Shown: piece after piece, positions 1 to 14,249 of the stretch
Layout of the letters: each line of letters opens with the position of its first letter
Position numbering within the stretch: the stretch's first letter is position 1
NCBI RefSeq assembly: GCF_018417635.1
Contig: NZ_CP071007.1
Coordinates: forward strand, 926,001-990,000
Direction: 5' to 3'
Source: Pseudomonas sp. SORT22
GTDB lineage: Bacteria; Pseudomonadota; Gammaproteobacteria; Pseudomonadales; Pseudomonadaceae
Length of the DNA stretch: 64,000 nucleotides
Translations under genes and position numbers: made by a program
The notes under the pieces: generated by a model
What the model was told of the DNA's origin: nothing
Databases searched by the model: none
The model's input: only the letters and a program-made list of their open reading frames with translations

Positions 1-987
1 CTGGTTCAGCGCACCATCGAGCCATGCCGCATCGCCATGAAAGACGCCGGTATCGACGTCAGCAAGATCGACGACGTGATCCTGGTCGGCGGTCAGACCC
101 GTATGCCGCTGGTGCAAAAAGCGGTTACCGACTTCTTCGGCAAAGAAGCGCGTAAAGACGTCAACCCGGACGAAGCGGTTGCCATGGGTGCTGCCATCCA
201 GGGTGCGGTACTGGCCGGTGACGTCAAGGACGTATTGCTGCTGGACGTCAGCCCGCTGACCCTGGGTATCGAAACCATGGGCGGCGTGATGACCGCGCTG
301 ATCGAGAAGAACACCACTATTCCGACCAAGAAGTCGCAAGTGTTCTCGACTGCCGATGACAACCAGGGCGCCGTGACCATTCACGTGCTGCAAGGTGAGC
401 GTAAGCAGGCTGCACAGAACAAGTCCCTGGGCAAGTTCGACCTGGCCGACATTCCACCTGCTCCACGTGGTGTGCCACAAATCGAAGTGACCTTCGACAT
501 CGACGCCAACGGCATCCTGCACGTCGGCGCCAAAGACAAGGCCACTGGCAAGACCCAGTCGATCGTGATCAAGGCCAACTCCGGCCTGTCTGATGAAGAA
601 ATTCAGCAGATGATCCGCGACGCTGAAGCGAACTCGGAAGAAGACCGCAAGTTCGAAGAGCTGGCCGCTGCCCGTAACCAGGGCGATGCACTGGTTCACT
701 CGACTCGCAAGATGGTCGTTGATGCTGGTGACAAGGTCACTGCTGACGAGAAAACCGCGATCGAAGCGGCCGTGGTTGCCCTGGAAGCCGCCATCAAGGG
801 CGACGACAAGGCTGCCATCGACGCTAAAGTCGAAGAGCTGTCGAAGGTCTCGGCTCCGGTTGCCCAGAAGATGTACGCCGAGCAGTCGGCTGAACAGCCT
901 CAGGGTGGTGCTCAGCAAGCTGAGCCGGAAGCCAAGCACGACGACGTCGTCGATGCCGAGTTTGAAGAAGTCAAAGACAACAAGTAA
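1..987 (+). CDS. dnaK: Molecular chaperone DnaK (Hsp70), C-terminal half, truncated by window edge
   Basis: The frame is open from base 1, so only the last 328 residues are in view (the family is about 640 residues long). Seen are the end of the ATPase domain with the [11 protein letters not shown] phosphate-2 segment, the conserved interdomain linker region [16 protein letters not shown], the beta-sandwich substrate-binding domain, the helical lid and the acidic tail ending EFEEVKDNK. DnaK is the cytosolic ATP-driven chaperone that works with DnaJ and GrpE in protein folding and heat-shock control. dnaJ follows 210 nt downstream, the usual gammaproteobacterial arrangement. The identity is secure; the start and any promoter lie outside the window. 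Confidence 0.97.
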   Translation: MVQRTIEPCRIAMKDAGIDVSKIDDVILVGGQTRMPLVQKAVTDFFGKEARKDVNPDEAVAMGAAIQGAVLAGDVKDVLLLDVSPLTLGIETMGGVMTALIEKNTTIPTKKSQVFSTADDNQGAVTIHVLQGERKQAAQNKSLGKFDLADIPPAPRGVPQIEVTFDIDANGILHVGAKDKATGKTQSIVIKANSGLSDEEIQQMIRDAEANSEEDRKFEELAAARNQGDALVHSTRKMVVDAGDKVTADEKTAIEAAVVALEAAIKGDDKAAIDAKVEELSKVSAPVAQKMYAEQSAEQPQGGAQQAEPEAKHDDVVDAEFEEVKDNK

Positions 988-1043
988 TTGCTACAGGTTG
1001 TCGGCCAGTTGACTGTTTATTGATGGTTGGCTGGTAGGATGTC

Positions 1044-1072
1044 GCCGCGCGGGGGCTTGCTCCCGCGTTGGC
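1044..1072. repeat. REP-like hairpin in the dnaK-dnaJ gap
   Basis: An imperfect palindrome with arms CGCGGG/CCCGCG around a GGCTTGC-type centre, flanked by a further CGCC/GGCG pair. It resembles the short REP units common in Pseudomonas intergenic DNA. There is no T-run after it, so it is more likely an mRNA-stabilising or partially attenuating structure between dnaK and dnaJ than a full terminator. The rest of the gap (988-1197) shows nothing else I can support. Confidence 0.6.
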
Positions 1073-1197
1073 GTGTCTGCAATACCCGAATTTTTACAGC
1101 ATCTGTCAGCCGCCCATGGGGCAGGTGAGGCGGGTGCTGGCGGCACAGCGCGGAATGCGCAGAGGTTTGCCGAACGTCCTCAAGAGTGCAAAGACTT

Positions 1198-2322
1198 ATG
1201 GCAAAGCGTGACTATTACGAAGTTCTGGGAGTTGAGCGCGGCTCCAGTGAAGCGGACCTGAAGAAGGCCTATCGCCGCCTGGCGATGAAGCATCACCCGG
1301 ACCGTAATCCTGATGACAAGGACTCGGAAGAGAAATTCAAGGAAGCCAACGAGGCTTACGAAGTGCTCTCCGATGCCAGCAAGCGTGCGGCCTATGACCA
1401 GTATGGTCATGCCGGCGTGGATCCGAGCATGGGTGGCGGCGGTGCCGGTTTCGGCGGCGCGAACTTCTCGGATATCTTCGGCGATGTGTTCAGCGATTTC
1501 TTCGGCGGTGGCCGTGGTGGTTCGCGCGGTGGCGCCCAGCGTGGCAGCGACCTGCGCTACACCCTGGAACTGAACCTGGAAGAAGCCGTGCGCGGCACCA
1601 CGGTCAATATCCGTGTGCCGACGCTGGTCAACTGCAAGCCGTGCGACGGTTCCGGGGCCAAGAAAGGCTCGTCGCCGTCGACCTGCCCGACCTGTGGCGG
1701 TATCGGTCAGGTGCGCATGCAGCAGGGCTTCTTCTCGGTCCAGCAGACCTGCCCGCGCTGCCACGGCCAGGGCAAGATCATCACCGACCCGTGCGATTCG
1801 TGCCACGGCGAAGGGCGCATCGAAGAGTACAAGACGCTGTCGGTCAAGGTCCCGGCTGGCGTTGATACCGGCGACCGTATTCGTCTGTCTGGTGAAGGTG
1901 AAGCCGGTTCGCACGGCGGCCCGACTGGCGACCTGTACGTTGTCATCAACGTGCGTGAGCACCCGATTTTCCAGCGCGACGGCAAGCACCTGTATTGTGA
2001 AGTGCCGATCAGCTACACCGACGCTGCCCTGGGTGGCGAGCTGGAAGTGCCGACCCTCGATGGCCGGGTCAAGCTGAAGATCCCGGAAGGCACCCAGACC
2101 GGCAAGCAGTTCCGTCTGCGCGGCAAAGGTGTGGCACCGGTTCGCGGTGGTGGTGCCGGTGACCTGATGTGCCGGGTCGCGGTGGAAACCCCGGTCAACC
2201 TCAGCCGTCGCCAGCGTGAGCTGCTCGAAGAGCTGCGTGATTCGCTGGAAGGCGACAGTTCCCACTCGCCGAAAGCCAATGGCTGGTTCGAAGGCGTGAA
2301 ACGCTTCTTCGGCGATCTGTAA
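1198..2322 (+). CDS. dnaJ: Co-chaperone DnaJ (Hsp40)
   Basis: A 374-residue type I J-protein that stimulates DnaK ATPase and delivers unfolded substrates to it. The J-domain occupies residues 1-70 with the HPD triad at 33-35. A Gly/Phe-rich linker follows, then a zinc-binding region at about 146-201 with four CxxCxGxG repeats ([32 protein letters not shown]) and the C-terminal substrate-binding beta domains. The start at 1198 gives the family-typical [11 protein letters not shown]; the frame is open four codons further upstream but that extension is atypical. It is probably co-transcribed with dnaK and followed after 13 nt by dapB. Confidence 0.97.
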   Translation: MAKRDYYEVLGVERGSSEADLKKAYRRLAMKHHPDRNPDDKDSEEKFKEANEAYEVLSDASKRAAYDQYGHAGVDPSMGGGGAGFGGANFSDIFGDVFSDFFGGGRGGSRGGAQRGSDLRYTLELNLEEAVRGTTVNIRVPTLVNCKPCDGSGAKKGSSPSTCPTCGGIGQVRMQQGFFSVQQTCPRCHGQGKIITDPCDSCHGEGRIEEYKTLSVKVPAGVDTGDRIRLSGEGEAGSHGGPTGDLYVVINVREHPIFQRDGKHLYCEVPISYTDAALGGELEVPTLDGRVKLKIPEGTQTGKQFRLRGKGVAPVRGGGAGDLMCRVAVETPVNLSRRQRELLEELRDSLEGDSSHSPKANGWFEGVKRFFGDL

Positions 2323-2332
2323 GAAGGAATAG

Positions 2333-3139
<807 letters not shown>

Positions 3140-3155
3140 CCTGCGCTGTATCCCC

Positions 3156-3228
3156 TGTGGGAGCGGGCTTGACCCGCGATTGCGGTTTGTCTGTCACGCC
3201 GCAATCGCGGGTCAAGCCCGCTCCCACA
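3156..3228. repeat. Perfect 30-bp inverted repeat (REP/BIME-like) between dapB and carA
   Basis: Left arm 3156-3185 and right arm 3199-3228 are exact reverse complements, separated by a 13-nt loop. The arms carry the GTGGGAGCGGGCTTG core typical of REP palindromes in the P. putida/P. fluorescens groups. Such a structure may act as a transcription barrier, a gyrase-binding site or an mRNA 3'-end stabiliser for the dnaK-dnaJ-dapB message. Confidence 0.85.
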
Positions 3229-3314
3229 AGACCCTCCCAGTGCGCCCTGTCGCATTACTGCGCCTTTCAGGCACATCAGTGGTAGACCAAAAAAGCGTTT
3301 TTCTGTAAGCTACA

Positions 3315-3337
3315 GCTTTAGTGTGTCCACTAAAAGC
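3315..3337 (+). promoter_or_regulatory. First leader hairpin upstream of carA
   Basis: GCTTTAGTG at 3315-3323 pairs with CACTAAAAGC at 3328-3337, leaving a single bulged A and a TGTC loop. It lies 20 nt before the terminator-like stem of the carA leader and could be part of a regulatory leader RNA. I infer this from pairing only. Confidence 0.45.
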
Positions 3338-3357
3338 GCGCAGATAATTCGACGAAG

Positions 3358-3396
3358 AAAGCGGGGTGACGTGTCTATACGTCATTCCGCTTTTTT
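3358..3396 (+). terminator. Terminator-like attenuator in the carA leader
   Basis: AAAGCGGGGTGACG (3358-3371) pairs along all 14 positions, two of them G-U, with CGTCATTCCGCTTT (3380-3393), leaving an 8-nt loop and a run of six T (3391-3396). It sits about 45 nt upstream of the carA start. Either it ends the dnaK-dapB transcript or it attenuates carAB transcription in response to pyrimidine or arginine supply; the sequence alone cannot separate the two. Confidence 0.65.
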
Positions 3397-3441
3397 GCAA
3401 CCTGCGATCGCCCCTTCAGGCTTGATTTACGGGAGGTCTTC

Positions 3442-4578
3442 TTGACTAAGCCAGCCATACTCGCCCTTGCCGATGGCAGCATTTTTCGCGGTGAAGCCAT
3501 TGGAGCCGACGGTCAAACCGTTGGTGAGGTGGTGTTTAACACCGCAATGACCGGCTATCAGGAAATCCTGACTGACCCTTCCTATGCGCAGCAAATCGTT
3601 ACCCTGACTTACCCGCACATCGGCAACACCGGCACCACGCCGGAAGACGCCGAGTCCGACCGCGTCTGGTCGGCGGGCCTGGTGATTCGCGACCTGCCTC
3701 TGATCGCGAGCAACTGGCGCAACAAGCAATCCCTGCCTGACTACCTCAAGGCCAACAACGTAGTGGCGATCGCAGGTATCGACACCCGTCGCCTGACCCG
3801 CATCCTGCGTGAGAAGGGCGCGCAGAACGGCTGCATCCTCGCCGGCGACAACATCAGCGAAGAGGCTGCAATCGCCGCCGCTCGCGGTTTTCCGGGCCTG
3901 AAGGGCATGGACCTGGCGAAAGTCGTCAGCACCAAGAGCAGCTACGAATGGCGCTCCAGCGTCTGGGAGCTGAAGACCGACAGCCACGCCACAATCGAGG
4001 CGTCCGAGCTGCCTTACCACGTGGTTGCCTACGACTTCGGCGTCAAGCTGAACATCCTGCGCATGCTGGTTGCCCGCGGTTGCCGCCTGACCGTAGTGCC
4101 GGCGCAAACCCCGGCCAGCGAAGTTCTGGCACTCAACCCTGATGGCGTGTTCCTGTCCAACGGCCCTGGCGATCCGGAGCCTTGCGACTACGCGATCCAG
4201 GCGATCAAGGACATCCTCGAAACCGAGATCCCGGTATTCGGCATCTGCCTGGGCCACCAGTTGCTGGCCCTGGCCTCCGGTGCCAAGACCGTGAAAATGG
4301 GTCATGGTCACCACGGCGCCAACCACCCGGTCCAGGACCTGGACACCGGCGTGGTCATGATCACCAGCCAGAACCACGGCTTTGCGGTTGACGAAGCGAC
4401 CCTGCCGGGCAACGTGCGCGCCATCCACAAGTCGCTGTTCGACGGTACCCTGCAGGGTATCGAGCGCACCGACAAGAGCGCGTTCAGCTTCCAGGGCCAC
4501 CCTGAAGCCAGCCCGGGCCCGACCGACGTCGCGCCACTGTTCGACCGTTTCATCGATGCCATGGCCAAGCGCCGCTGA
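3442..4578 (+). CDS. carA: Carbamoyl-phosphate synthase small (glutaminase) subunit
   Basis: A 378-residue subunit that hydrolyses glutamine and passes ammonia to CarB for carbamoyl phosphate, the shared precursor of arginine and pyrimidines. The N-terminal CPSase domain is followed by a class I amidotransferase domain with the nucleophile Cys269 in GICLGHQ and the His/Glu pair in [11 protein letters not shown]. The start is TTG at 3442, with GGGAGG 5 nt upstream and no in-frame ATG or GTG that fits; a TTG start is, from memory, also described for P. aeruginosa carA. A leader with two hairpins precedes it and carB follows after 106 nt. Confidence 0.96.
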   Translation: MTKPAILALADGSIFRGEAIGADGQTVGEVVFNTAMTGYQEILTDPSYAQQIVTLTYPHIGNTGTTPEDAESDRVWSAGLVIRDLPLIASNWRNKQSLPDYLKANNVVAIAGIDTRRLTRILREKGAQNGCILAGDNISEEAAIAAARGFPGLKGMDLAKVVSTKSSYEWRSSVWELKTDSHATIEASELPYHVVAYDFGVKLNILRMLVARGCRLTVVPAQTPASEVLALNPDGVFLSNGPGDPEPCDYAIQAIKDILETEIPVFGICLGHQLLALASGAKTVKMGHGHHGANHPVQDLDTGVVMITSQNHGFAVDEATLPGNVRAIHKSLFDGTLQGIERTDKSAFSFQGHPEASPGPTDVAPLFDRFIDAMAKRR

Positions 4579-4606
4579 GCATCTGGCGAGAAGGCCCTGG
4601 ACCGGT

Positions 4607-4654
4607 GCAAGCCGCGTTCAGGTGCCGCCCCCAAGATTGTTCAATGCGGCTTGC
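4607..4654 (+). repeat. Inverted repeat in the carA-carB gap
   Basis: GCAAGCCGC (4607-4615) and GCGGCTTGC (4646-4654) are exact reverse complements with 30 nt between them. They can form an intercistronic hairpin in the carAB message. No T-run follows, so it should not block carB transcription. Confidence 0.4.
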
Positions 4655-4684
4655 CGACTGACCTGCGGAATTGAGTGACAACCC

Positions 4685-7902
<3,218 letters not shown>

Positions 7903-7906
<4 letters not shown>

Positions 7907-8385
7907 GCATTACCAAGTACCCGATGACCGTCCAGGGCGCTCGCGCCCTGGAGGAAGAGCACCTGTTCCTGAGCAAGACCGAGCGTCCGCGCCTGAGCCA
8001 GGCCATTGGTGAGGCCCGTGAGCTGGGCGACCTCAAGGAAAACGCCGAGTACCACGCTGCCCGTGAAGAGCAGGGTATGGTCGAGGCGCGTATCCGCGAT
8101 ATCGAAGGCCGTCTGCAGAACTCGGTGGTGATCGACGTCACCACCATTGCCCATACCGGCAAAGTGATTTTCGGCACCACCGTAGTGTTGGCCAACACCG
8201 AAACCGACGAAGAGGTGACCTACCAGATCGTTGGTGAGGACGAGGCGGACGTCAAGAACGGCAAGCTCTCGGTCGGTGCGCCGATCGCCCGCGCCATCAT
8301 CGGCAAGGAAGAGGGCGATACCGTGGTGATCAAGACGCCAAGCGGTACGGTCGAGTACGAGATTGTCGAAGTCAAACACATCTGA
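7903..8385 (+). CDS. greA: Transcription elongation factor GreA
   Basis: A 160-residue factor that enters the RNA polymerase secondary channel and promotes cleavage of backtracked RNA. The N-terminal coiled coil bears the conserved acidic tip in [20 protein letters not shown], and the C-terminal FKBP-like domain includes [15 protein letters not shown]. Length and sequence match the family. The ATG overlaps the carB stop by 4 nt, so it is part of the carAB transcript. The start [12 protein letters not shown] is the usual Pseudomonas one. Confidence 0.97.
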
Positions 8386-8809
8386 CCGACGCCGCGGCTT
8401 TGCCGCGGCCGCGGTGATCTGGCAACTGACCCAGGTGTTCTGGGTTGGCGGCCTGTGGATGTTGCATTTCGGTTTGCTGCCGGCGTTGGGCAAGATTGGC
8501 CTGGCGCCGCTGCTGATCGAGGATATCGGCAGCCTGATGGCATCGTTGCTGGTCGCGTTTGCGGCGTTTTGCGCAGGCGTGCAGGCATTGGTGCTGATGC
8601 AGGCTCAGGGCCTGGCCAGTCTGTGGCGGGATATGCGGGGGCAATTGCTGTCGATGGCGATGCTGGCGTGCGTGGTGTATTTCGCCTTGCGCGTGGGCAT
8701 GCCGGAGGAGTTGCGCTGGCAGCTGTTCTGCTACCTGGTGCTGGGCCTGACCGGCCTGCTGCTGGTCATGCAACCCGTGCCGGGCAGGGCGCGCAAGGCG
8801 CGCCACTGA
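8363..8809 (+). CDS. Small DUF4149-like membrane protein
   Basis: A 148-residue hydrophobic protein with about four predicted membrane segments (VIWQLTQVFWVGGLWMLHF, MASLLVAFAAFCAGVQALVL, LLSMAMLACVVYFALRV, LFCYLVLGLTGLLLVM). It resembles the DUF4149/TMEM205-like proteins found beside greA in pseudomonads; the function is unknown. The start is uncertain: TTG at 8363 overlaps the end of greA by 23 nt, while GTG at 8414 gives MIWQLTQVFW. An 8-bp hairpin (8391-8409) lies between the two. It converges with yhbY. Confidence 0.75.
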   Translation: MSKSNTSDRRRGFAAAAVIWQLTQVFWVGGLWMLHFGLLPALGKIGLAPLLIEDIGSLMASLLVAFAAFCAGVQALVLMQAQGLASLWRDMRGQLLSMAMLACVVYFALRVGMPEELRWQLFCYLVLGLTGLLLVMQPVPGRARKARH

Positions 8810-8821
8810 CCGCGGCGAACA

Positions 8822-9130
8822 TCACTTGTAACGGTGGATGTTCGACAGCTGTTTGTTCGGCTGTGGATTGCGGCGATAGATCAGCGCCTTCTTGCCGATG
8901 GTCTGTACCAGTTCGGCGCGGCCGGCCTTGCACAGCGCGGCGATTGCGGCGGCACGTTCTTCGCGGTCTTCGGAGCGAATTTCGACCTTGATCAGCTCGT
9001 GATCGGCCAGGGCGCGTTCGAGTTCGGCGATAACCCCTTCAGTCAGCCCATTGCCTGCCACAATCAGAACTGGTTTCAGATCGTGGCCAATGGATTTGTA
9101 CTGTTTCTTCTGCTCGTTATTGAGCGGCAT
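8822..9130 (-). CDS. yhbY: YhbY-family CRM-domain RNA-binding protein
   Basis: A 102-residue single CRM (KH-like) domain protein associated with pre-50S ribosomal subunits in E. coli. The conserved start MPLNNEQKKQYKSIGHDLKP, the glycine-rich VAGNGLTEGV loop and the basic LIYRRNP end are visible. It is transcribed divergently from rlmE, another 50S assembly gene, across a 100-nt gap that must hold both promoters. I see no strong sigma-70 match in that gap. Confidence 0.93.
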   Translation of the reverse strand: MPLNNEQKKQYKSIGHDLKPVLIVAGNGLTEGVIAELERALADHELIKVEIRSEDREERAAAIAALCKAGRAELVQTIGKKALIYRRNPQPNKQLSNIHRYK

Positions 9131-9230
9131 AATCTGACCCTTTGTCTGATTCTGTAAAAATGGCGGCCATTTTACCCGAGGGCCCGTGGATCCGCCCAGT
9201 TAATCACGACCCTTATCATCGAGGTGCCCA

Positions 9231-9854
9231 ATGGCGCGTTCCAAGACAAGCCTTGGCTGGCTGAAAGAACACTTCAACGATCCTTACGTTAAAAAAGCGC
9301 AAAAGGATGGTTATCGCTCGCGTGCGAGCTATAAATTGCTGGAAATCCAGGAAAAGTACCGGATTATCCGCCCCGGCATGAGCGTCGTCGATCTTGGCGC
9401 GGCACCGGGTGGCTGGTCGCAGGTGACCAGTCGTCTGATCGGCGGTCAGGGCCGTTTGATCGCCTCCGATATCCTCGAAATGGACAGCATTCCCGACGTT
9501 ACCTTCATCCAGGGCGACTTTACCCAGGACGAAGTGCTGGCGCAGATTCTCGAAGCAGTGGGTAATTCACACGTAGACCTTGTGATTTCCGATATGGCCC
9601 CCAATATGAGTGGTACGCCTGCCGTGGATATTCCCAAGGCCATGTTTCTCTGTGAGCTGGCCCTTGATCTGGCGACTCGGGTACTCAAGCCGGGTGGTGA
9701 TTTTTTGATCAAGATTTTCCAGGGCGAAGGGTTTGACGTATACCTCAAGGACGCTCGTCAGAAATTCGACAAGGTCCAGATGCTCAAGCCTGATTCTTCG
9801 CGGGACCGCTCCCGCGAGCAGTACTTGCTGGCGCGGGGGTATCGCGGCGAGTAG
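9231..9854 (+). CDS. rlmE: 23S rRNA 2'-O-ribose U2552 methyltransferase (RlmE/FtsJ)
   Basis: A 207-residue SAM-dependent enzyme that methylates U2552 in the A-loop of 23S rRNA during late 50S assembly. Visible are the SAM motif [14 protein letters not shown] and residues of the K-D-K-E catalytic tetrad: Lys in [11 protein letters not shown], Asp in [10 protein letters not shown], and Lys in [13 protein letters not shown]. The length matches E. coli RrmJ (209). It is followed by ftsH after about 200 nt, the classic ftsJ-ftsH order. Confidence 0.96.
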   Translation: MARSKTSLGWLKEHFNDPYVKKAQKDGYRSRASYKLLEIQEKYRIIRPGMSVVDLGAAPGGWSQVTSRLIGGQGRLIASDILEMDSIPDVTFIQGDFTQDEVLAQILEAVGNSHVDLVISDMAPNMSGTPAVDIPKAMFLCELALDLATRVLKPGGDFLIKIFQGEGFDVYLKDARQKFDKVQMLKPDSSRDRSREQYLLARGYRGE

Positions 9855-10058
9855 GGGCGTCAGGCCGGCGGCTTCCAGGGTATCCGATAGTTTTTTCCAA
9901 TCGGCTCTCCTGCCTGACCTGGATGTACTTCGTGTAGTCTAGGTTTCACAAAGGGTTACAGACGGCGCCTGCAGATGTGTAGGTTATGTAGTAAGTTAAG
10001 CCGGTGAATATCATGCGAGGCACGGCTGCGCCGTCAGCCGGCTTCAGAGGGTAGCTAA

Positions 10059-11966
10059 TTGAACGATATGGCAAAGAACTTGATCCTGTGGTTGATCATC
10101 GCGGCTGTCCTGGTGACGGTGATGAACAACTTCTCCAGCCCGAATGAGCCGCAGACCCTCAACTATTCCGACTTCATTCAGCAGGTCAAGGATGGCAAGG
10201 TCGAGCGCGTTGCGGTCGACGGCTACGTCATTACCGGTAAACGCACCGATGGCGACAGCTTCAAGACCATCCGTCCGGCCATTCAGGACAACGGCCTGAT
10301 CGGTGATCTGGTCGACAACCACGTCGTGGTTGAAGGCAAGCAGCCAGAGCAACAGAGCATCTGGACCCAACTGCTGGTCGCCAGCTTCCCGATCCTGGTC
10401 ATCATTGCCGTATTCATGTTCTTCATGCGCCAGATGCAGGGCGGCGCCGGTGGCAAGGGCGGGCCGATGAGCTTCGGCAAGAGCAAGGCGCGCCTGCTCT
10501 CCGAAGACCAGGTAAAAACTACCCTGGCCGACGTTGCCGGTTGCGACGAAGCTAAAGAAGAAGTCGGCGAGCTGGTTGAGTTCCTGCGCGATCCGGGCAA
10601 ATTCCAGCGCCTGGGCGGTCGTATTCCGCGCGGCGTGCTGATGGTCGGCCCGCCAGGTACCGGTAAAACCCTGCTGGCCAAGGCCATTGCCGGTGAAGCC
10701 AAGGTGCCGTTCTTCACCATCTCCGGTTCCGACTTCGTCGAGATGTTTGTTGGTGTCGGTGCCAGCCGTGTTCGCGACATGTTCGAGCAGGCCAAGAAGC
10801 ACGCACCGTGCATCATCTTCATCGACGAAATCGACGCCGTCGGTCGCCATCGTGGCGCCGGCATGGGTGGCGGTCACGACGAGCGCGAGCAGACCCTCAA
10901 CCAGTTGCTGGTAGAGATGGACGGCTTCGAAATGAACGACGGCATCATCGTCATCGCCGCGACCAACCGTCCGGACGTACTCGACCCGGCGCTGCTGCGT
11001 CCAGGCCGTTTCGACCGCCAGGTTGTCGTTGGCCTGCCGGATATCCGCGGTCGTGAGCAGATCCTCAAGGTGCACATGCGCAAGGTGCCGATTGGCGACA
11101 ACGTCAATCCAGCCGTTATTGCCCGTGGTACCCCGGGCTTCTCCGGTGCCGACCTCGCCAACCTGGTCAACGAAGCCTCATTGTTCGCTGCCCGTGGCGG
11201 CAAGCGCGTGGTCGAGATGAAAGAGTTCGAGCTGGCCAAAGACAAGATCATGATGGGCGCCGAGCGCAAGACCATGGTCATGTCCGAGAAAGAGAAGCAG
11301 AACACTGCTTATCACGAAGCTGGCCATGCCATTGTCGGTCGCGTCGTGCCCGAGCACGATCCGGTCTACAAAGTGTCGATCATCCCTCGCGGCCGGGCAC
11401 TGGGTGTAACCATGTTCCTGCCTGAGGAAGACCGTTACAGCCTGTCCAAGCGCGCGCTGATCAGCCAGATCTGCTCGCTGTACGGCGGCCGTATCGCCGA
11501 AGAAATGACCCTGGGCTTCGATGGCGTCACCACCGGTGCCTCCAACGACATCATGCGGGCCAGCCAGATTGCCCGCAACATGGTCACCAAGTGGGGGCTG
11601 TCGGAAAAACTGGGTCCTTTGATGTATGCCGAAGAAGAGGGCGAGGTGTTCCTCGGTCGCAGCGCCGGCTCCCAGCACGCCAGCGTCTCCGGTGAAACCG
11701 CCAAGCTGATCGACTCCGAAGTGCGCAGCATCATTGACCAGTGCTATGCCACGGCCAAGCAGATCCTCACCGAGAACCGCGACAAGCTCGACGCCATGGC
11801 CGACGCGCTGATGAAGTACGAGACCATCGATGCCGATCAGATCGACGACATCATGGCCGGTCGCGAGCCACGCGAGCCGCGTGACTGGGAGGGTGGATCA
11901 GGCACTCCAGATGCCTCGGCTCCACGCCCAGAGTCGCCGATCGGCGGTCCAGCGGCGCAAGTCTAA
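10059..11966 (+). CDS. ftsH: ATP-dependent zinc metalloprotease FtsH
   Basis: A 635-residue inner-membrane AAA+ protease that degrades misfolded membrane proteins and regulators such as LpxC and sigma-32. Two membrane helices flank a periplasmic domain (about residues 7-25 and 108-130). Walker A is GPPGTGKT, Walker B is IIFIDEID, and the zinc site is HEAGH. The start is a real choice: GAGG at 10047-10050 lies 8 nt before TTG 10059 but 17 nt before ATG 10068, so the sequence favours TTG with an MND extension, while E. coli FtsH begins MAKNLILW as at 10068. Confidence 0.96.
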   Translation: MNDMAKNLILWLIIAAVLVTVMNNFSSPNEPQTLNYSDFIQQVKDGKVERVAVDGYVITGKRTDGDSFKTIRPAIQDNGLIGDLVDNHVVVEGKQPEQQSIWTQLLVASFPILVIIAVFMFFMRQMQGGAGGKGGPMSFGKSKARLLSEDQVKTTLADVAGCDEAKEEVGELVEFLRDPGKFQRLGGRIPRGVLMVGPPGTGKTLLAKAIAGEAKVPFFTISGSDFVEMFVGVGASRVRDMFEQAKKHAPCIIFIDEIDAVGRHRGAGMGGGHDEREQTLNQLLVEMDGFEMNDGIIVIAATNRPDVLDPALLRPGRFDRQVVVGLPDIRGREQILKVHMRKVPIGDNVNPAVIARGTPGFSGADLANLVNEASLFAARGGKRVVEMKEFELAKDKIMMGAERKTMVMSEKEKQNTAYHEAGHAIVGRVVPEHDPVYKVSIIPRGRALGVTMFLPEEDRYSLSKRALISQICSLYGGRIAEEMTLGFDGVTTGASNDIMRASQIARNMVTKWGLSEKLGPLMYAEEEGEVFLGRSAGSQHASVSGETAKLIDSEVRSIIDQCYATAKQILTENRDKLDAMADALMKYETIDADQIDDIMAGREPREPRDWEGGSGTPDASAPRPESPIGGPAAQV

Positions 11967-11974
11967 GGGCATAT

Positions 11975-12826
11975 ATGACCTCACAGCAGTACCCGACCCG
12001 GTTGCCTTGCGGCAACCGGGTTCTTGATTTGTCCCGTACCCATGTCATGGGTATCCTCAATATCACCCCCGATTCCTTCTCCGATGGCGGTCGCTTCACC
12101 CAGCGTGATGCGGCCTTGCGCCACGCCGAGGCGATGGTGGCTGCCGGCGCAACCCTGGTCGATGTCGGTGGCGAGTCCACTCGCCCAGGCGCTCGCGCGG
12201 TGTCGGCACTGGAAGAGCTGGAGCGTGTCGCGCCTATCGTCGAAGCGATCAATCGCGAACTCGATGTGATCATCTCGGTCGATACCTCGACGCCAGCCGT
12301 AATCCGCGAGTCGGCCAGGCTTGGTGCCGGGTTGATCAACGATGTGCGCTCGCTCAGTCGTGATGGCGCCCTGGATGCTGCGGCAACCACTGGTTTGCCG
12401 GTGTGCCTGATGCACATGCGCGGTGAGCCCGGCGACATGCAGGACGATCCTCAATACCAGGATGTCACCGCCGAGGTGGCGAGCTATCTTGAAGAGCGAA
12501 TGGCTGCGTGTGCGGCCGTGGGCATCGAGGCCGAACGGATCATCCTTGATCCGGGTTTCGGCTTTGCCAAGACCCTCGGGCACAACCTCAGCCTGTTCAA
12601 GCACATGGACGCGCTCTACCGCTTGGGGCGTCCGTTGCTGGTGGGCGTTTCACGCAAGAGCATGATCGGCCTGGCCCTGGGCCGTCCGGTCGGTGAGCGG
12701 CTCTATGGCAGCCTGGCCCTGGCTGCGCTGGCGATGACCCAGGGCGCGAGCATACTGCGCGTTCACGATGTCGCCGAAACCGCCGATGTAGTGCGGATGA
12801 TTGCTGCGGTGCAAGCCGCCGAATAA
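11975..12826 (+). CDS. folP: Dihydropteroate synthase
   Basis: A 283-residue folate enzyme joining p-aminobenzoate to the pterin diphosphate; it is the sulfonamide target. Family motifs appear in order: [58 protein letters not shown] and GVSRKSMIG. It starts 8 nt after ftsH and is followed by glmM after 16 nt, the conserved ftsH-folP-glmM operon. Confidence 0.97.
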   Translation: MTSQQYPTRLPCGNRVLDLSRTHVMGILNITPDSFSDGGRFTQRDAALRHAEAMVAAGATLVDVGGESTRPGARAVSALEELERVAPIVEAINRELDVIISVDTSTPAVIRESARLGAGLINDVRSLSRDGALDAAATTGLPVCLMHMRGEPGDMQDDPQYQDVTAEVASYLEERMAACAAVGIEAERIILDPGFGFAKTLGHNLSLFKHMDALYRLGRPLLVGVSRKSMIGLALGRPVGERLYGSLALAALAMTQGASILRVHDVAETADVVRMIAAVQAAE

Positions 12827-12842
12827 GAGTGATGGAGCATCT

Positions 12843-14183
12843 ATGAGCAGAAAATATTTTGGTACCGACGGTATTCGTGGCCGTGTCGGCGAATACCCCA
12901 TCACCCCTGACTTCATGCTCAAGCTCGGCTGGGCGGCTGGCATGGCCTTTCGCAAGCAGGGTGCCTGCCGGGTGTTGGTGGGTAAAGACACGCGCATTTC
13001 CGGCTACATGTTCGAGTCGGCTCTGGAAGCAGGCCTTTCCGCCGCCGGCGCCGATGTGATGCTGCTGGGGCCGATGCCGACCCCGGCCATCGCCTACCTG
13101 ACCCGTACCTTCCATGCCGAAGCGGGCATCGTCATCAGTGCCTCGCACAACCCCCATGACGACAACGGCATCAAGTTCTTCTCCGGCCAAGGCACCAAGC
13201 TGCCGGATGAAGTCGAGCTGATGATCGAGGAGTTGCTCGACCAGCCGATGACCGTGGTCGAATCGAGCAAGCTGGGCAAGGTCTCGCGCATCAACGATGC
13301 GGCCGGTCGCTACATCGAGTTCTGCAAGAGCAGCGTGCCGAGCAGCACCGATTTCGCCGGCCTCAAGCTGGTGGTCGACTGCGCCCACGGCGCTACCTAC
13401 AAGGTTGCGCCCAGCGTGTTCCGCGAGCTGGGTGCCGATGTCACCGTGCTATCGGCGCAGCCTGACGGCCTGAACATCAACGAGAACTGCGGCTCGACCC
13501 ATATCGAGTCGCTGCAGGCGGCGGTGCTGGTTGGTCATGCCGATCTGGGTATTGCCTTCGATGGCGACGGCGATCGGGTGCTGATGGTGGACCACACGGG
13601 CACCATCGTCGATGGTGACGAACTGCTGTTCATCATCGCCCGTGACCTGCACGAGCGCGGCAAGCTGCAGGGCGGGGTGGTGGGTACCCTGATGAGTAAT
13701 CTGGGCCTGGAACTGGCCCTGAAGGACCTGGATATCCCGTTCGTGCGCGCCAAGGTCGGTGACCGCTACGTGATGGCCGAGCTGCTGGAGCGCGATTGGG
13801 TGATCGGTGGCGAGAACTCCGGGCACGTGGTGTGCTGCAACCACACCACCACCGGTGATGCGATCATCGCCGCGCTGCAGGTGCTGATGGCCCTCAAGCG
13901 CCGTGAGGAAACCCTCGCCCAGGCTCGCCAGGCCCTGCGCAAATGCCCGCAGGTGCTGATCAATGTGCGCTTCGGTGCGAGCAAGGTCGACCCGCTTGAG
14001 CATCCGGCCGTTCAGGAAGCCAGTGCCAAGGTTACCGAGGCCCTGGCCGGTCGTGGCCGTGTGCTGCTGCGCAAGTCCGGGACAGAGCCTCTGGTGCGGG
14101 TAATGGTCGAAGGCGAGGACGAAAGTCAGGTGCGCGGCCACGCCGAAGCCCTGGCAAAACTGGTAAGTGAAGTTTGCGTTTGA
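12843..14183 (+). CDS. glmM: Phosphoglucosamine mutase
   Basis: A 446-residue enzyme converting glucosamine-6-phosphate to glucosamine-1-phosphate for UDP-GlcNAc, peptidoglycan and LPS. The phosphoserine loop ISASHNP has its second serine at residue 101; the metal-binding loop DGDGDR and the phosphate-binding [12 protein letters not shown] near the end are also visible. ATG at 12843 ([13 protein letters not shown]) has GGAG 7 nt upstream; the frame opens 14 codons earlier but that would overlap folP and lacks family support. Confidence 0.97.
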   Translation: MSRKYFGTDGIRGRVGEYPITPDFMLKLGWAAGMAFRKQGACRVLVGKDTRISGYMFESALEAGLSAAGADVMLLGPMPTPAIAYLTRTFHAEAGIVISASHNPHDDNGIKFFSGQGTKLPDEVELMIEELLDQPMTVVESSKLGKVSRINDAAGRYIEFCKSSVPSSTDFAGLKLVVDCAHGATYKVAPSVFRELGADVTVLSAQPDGLNINENCGSTHIESLQAAVLVGHADLGIAFDGDGDRVLMVDHTGTIVDGDELLFIIARDLHERGKLQGGVVGTLMSNLGLELALKDLDIPFVRAKVGDRYVMAELLERDWVIGGENSGHVVCCNHTTTGDAIIAALQVLMALKRREETLAQARQALRKCPQVLINVRFGASKVDPLEHPAVQEASAKVTEALAGRGRVLLRKSGTEPLVRVMVEGEDESQVRGHAEALAKLVSEVCV

Positions 14184-14249
14184 AATAGGCTTGCCAGAGG
14201 TGATCGGGTTGGGTAACATCTGCGCCCTCTTTGACCGACGAGGTACAGC

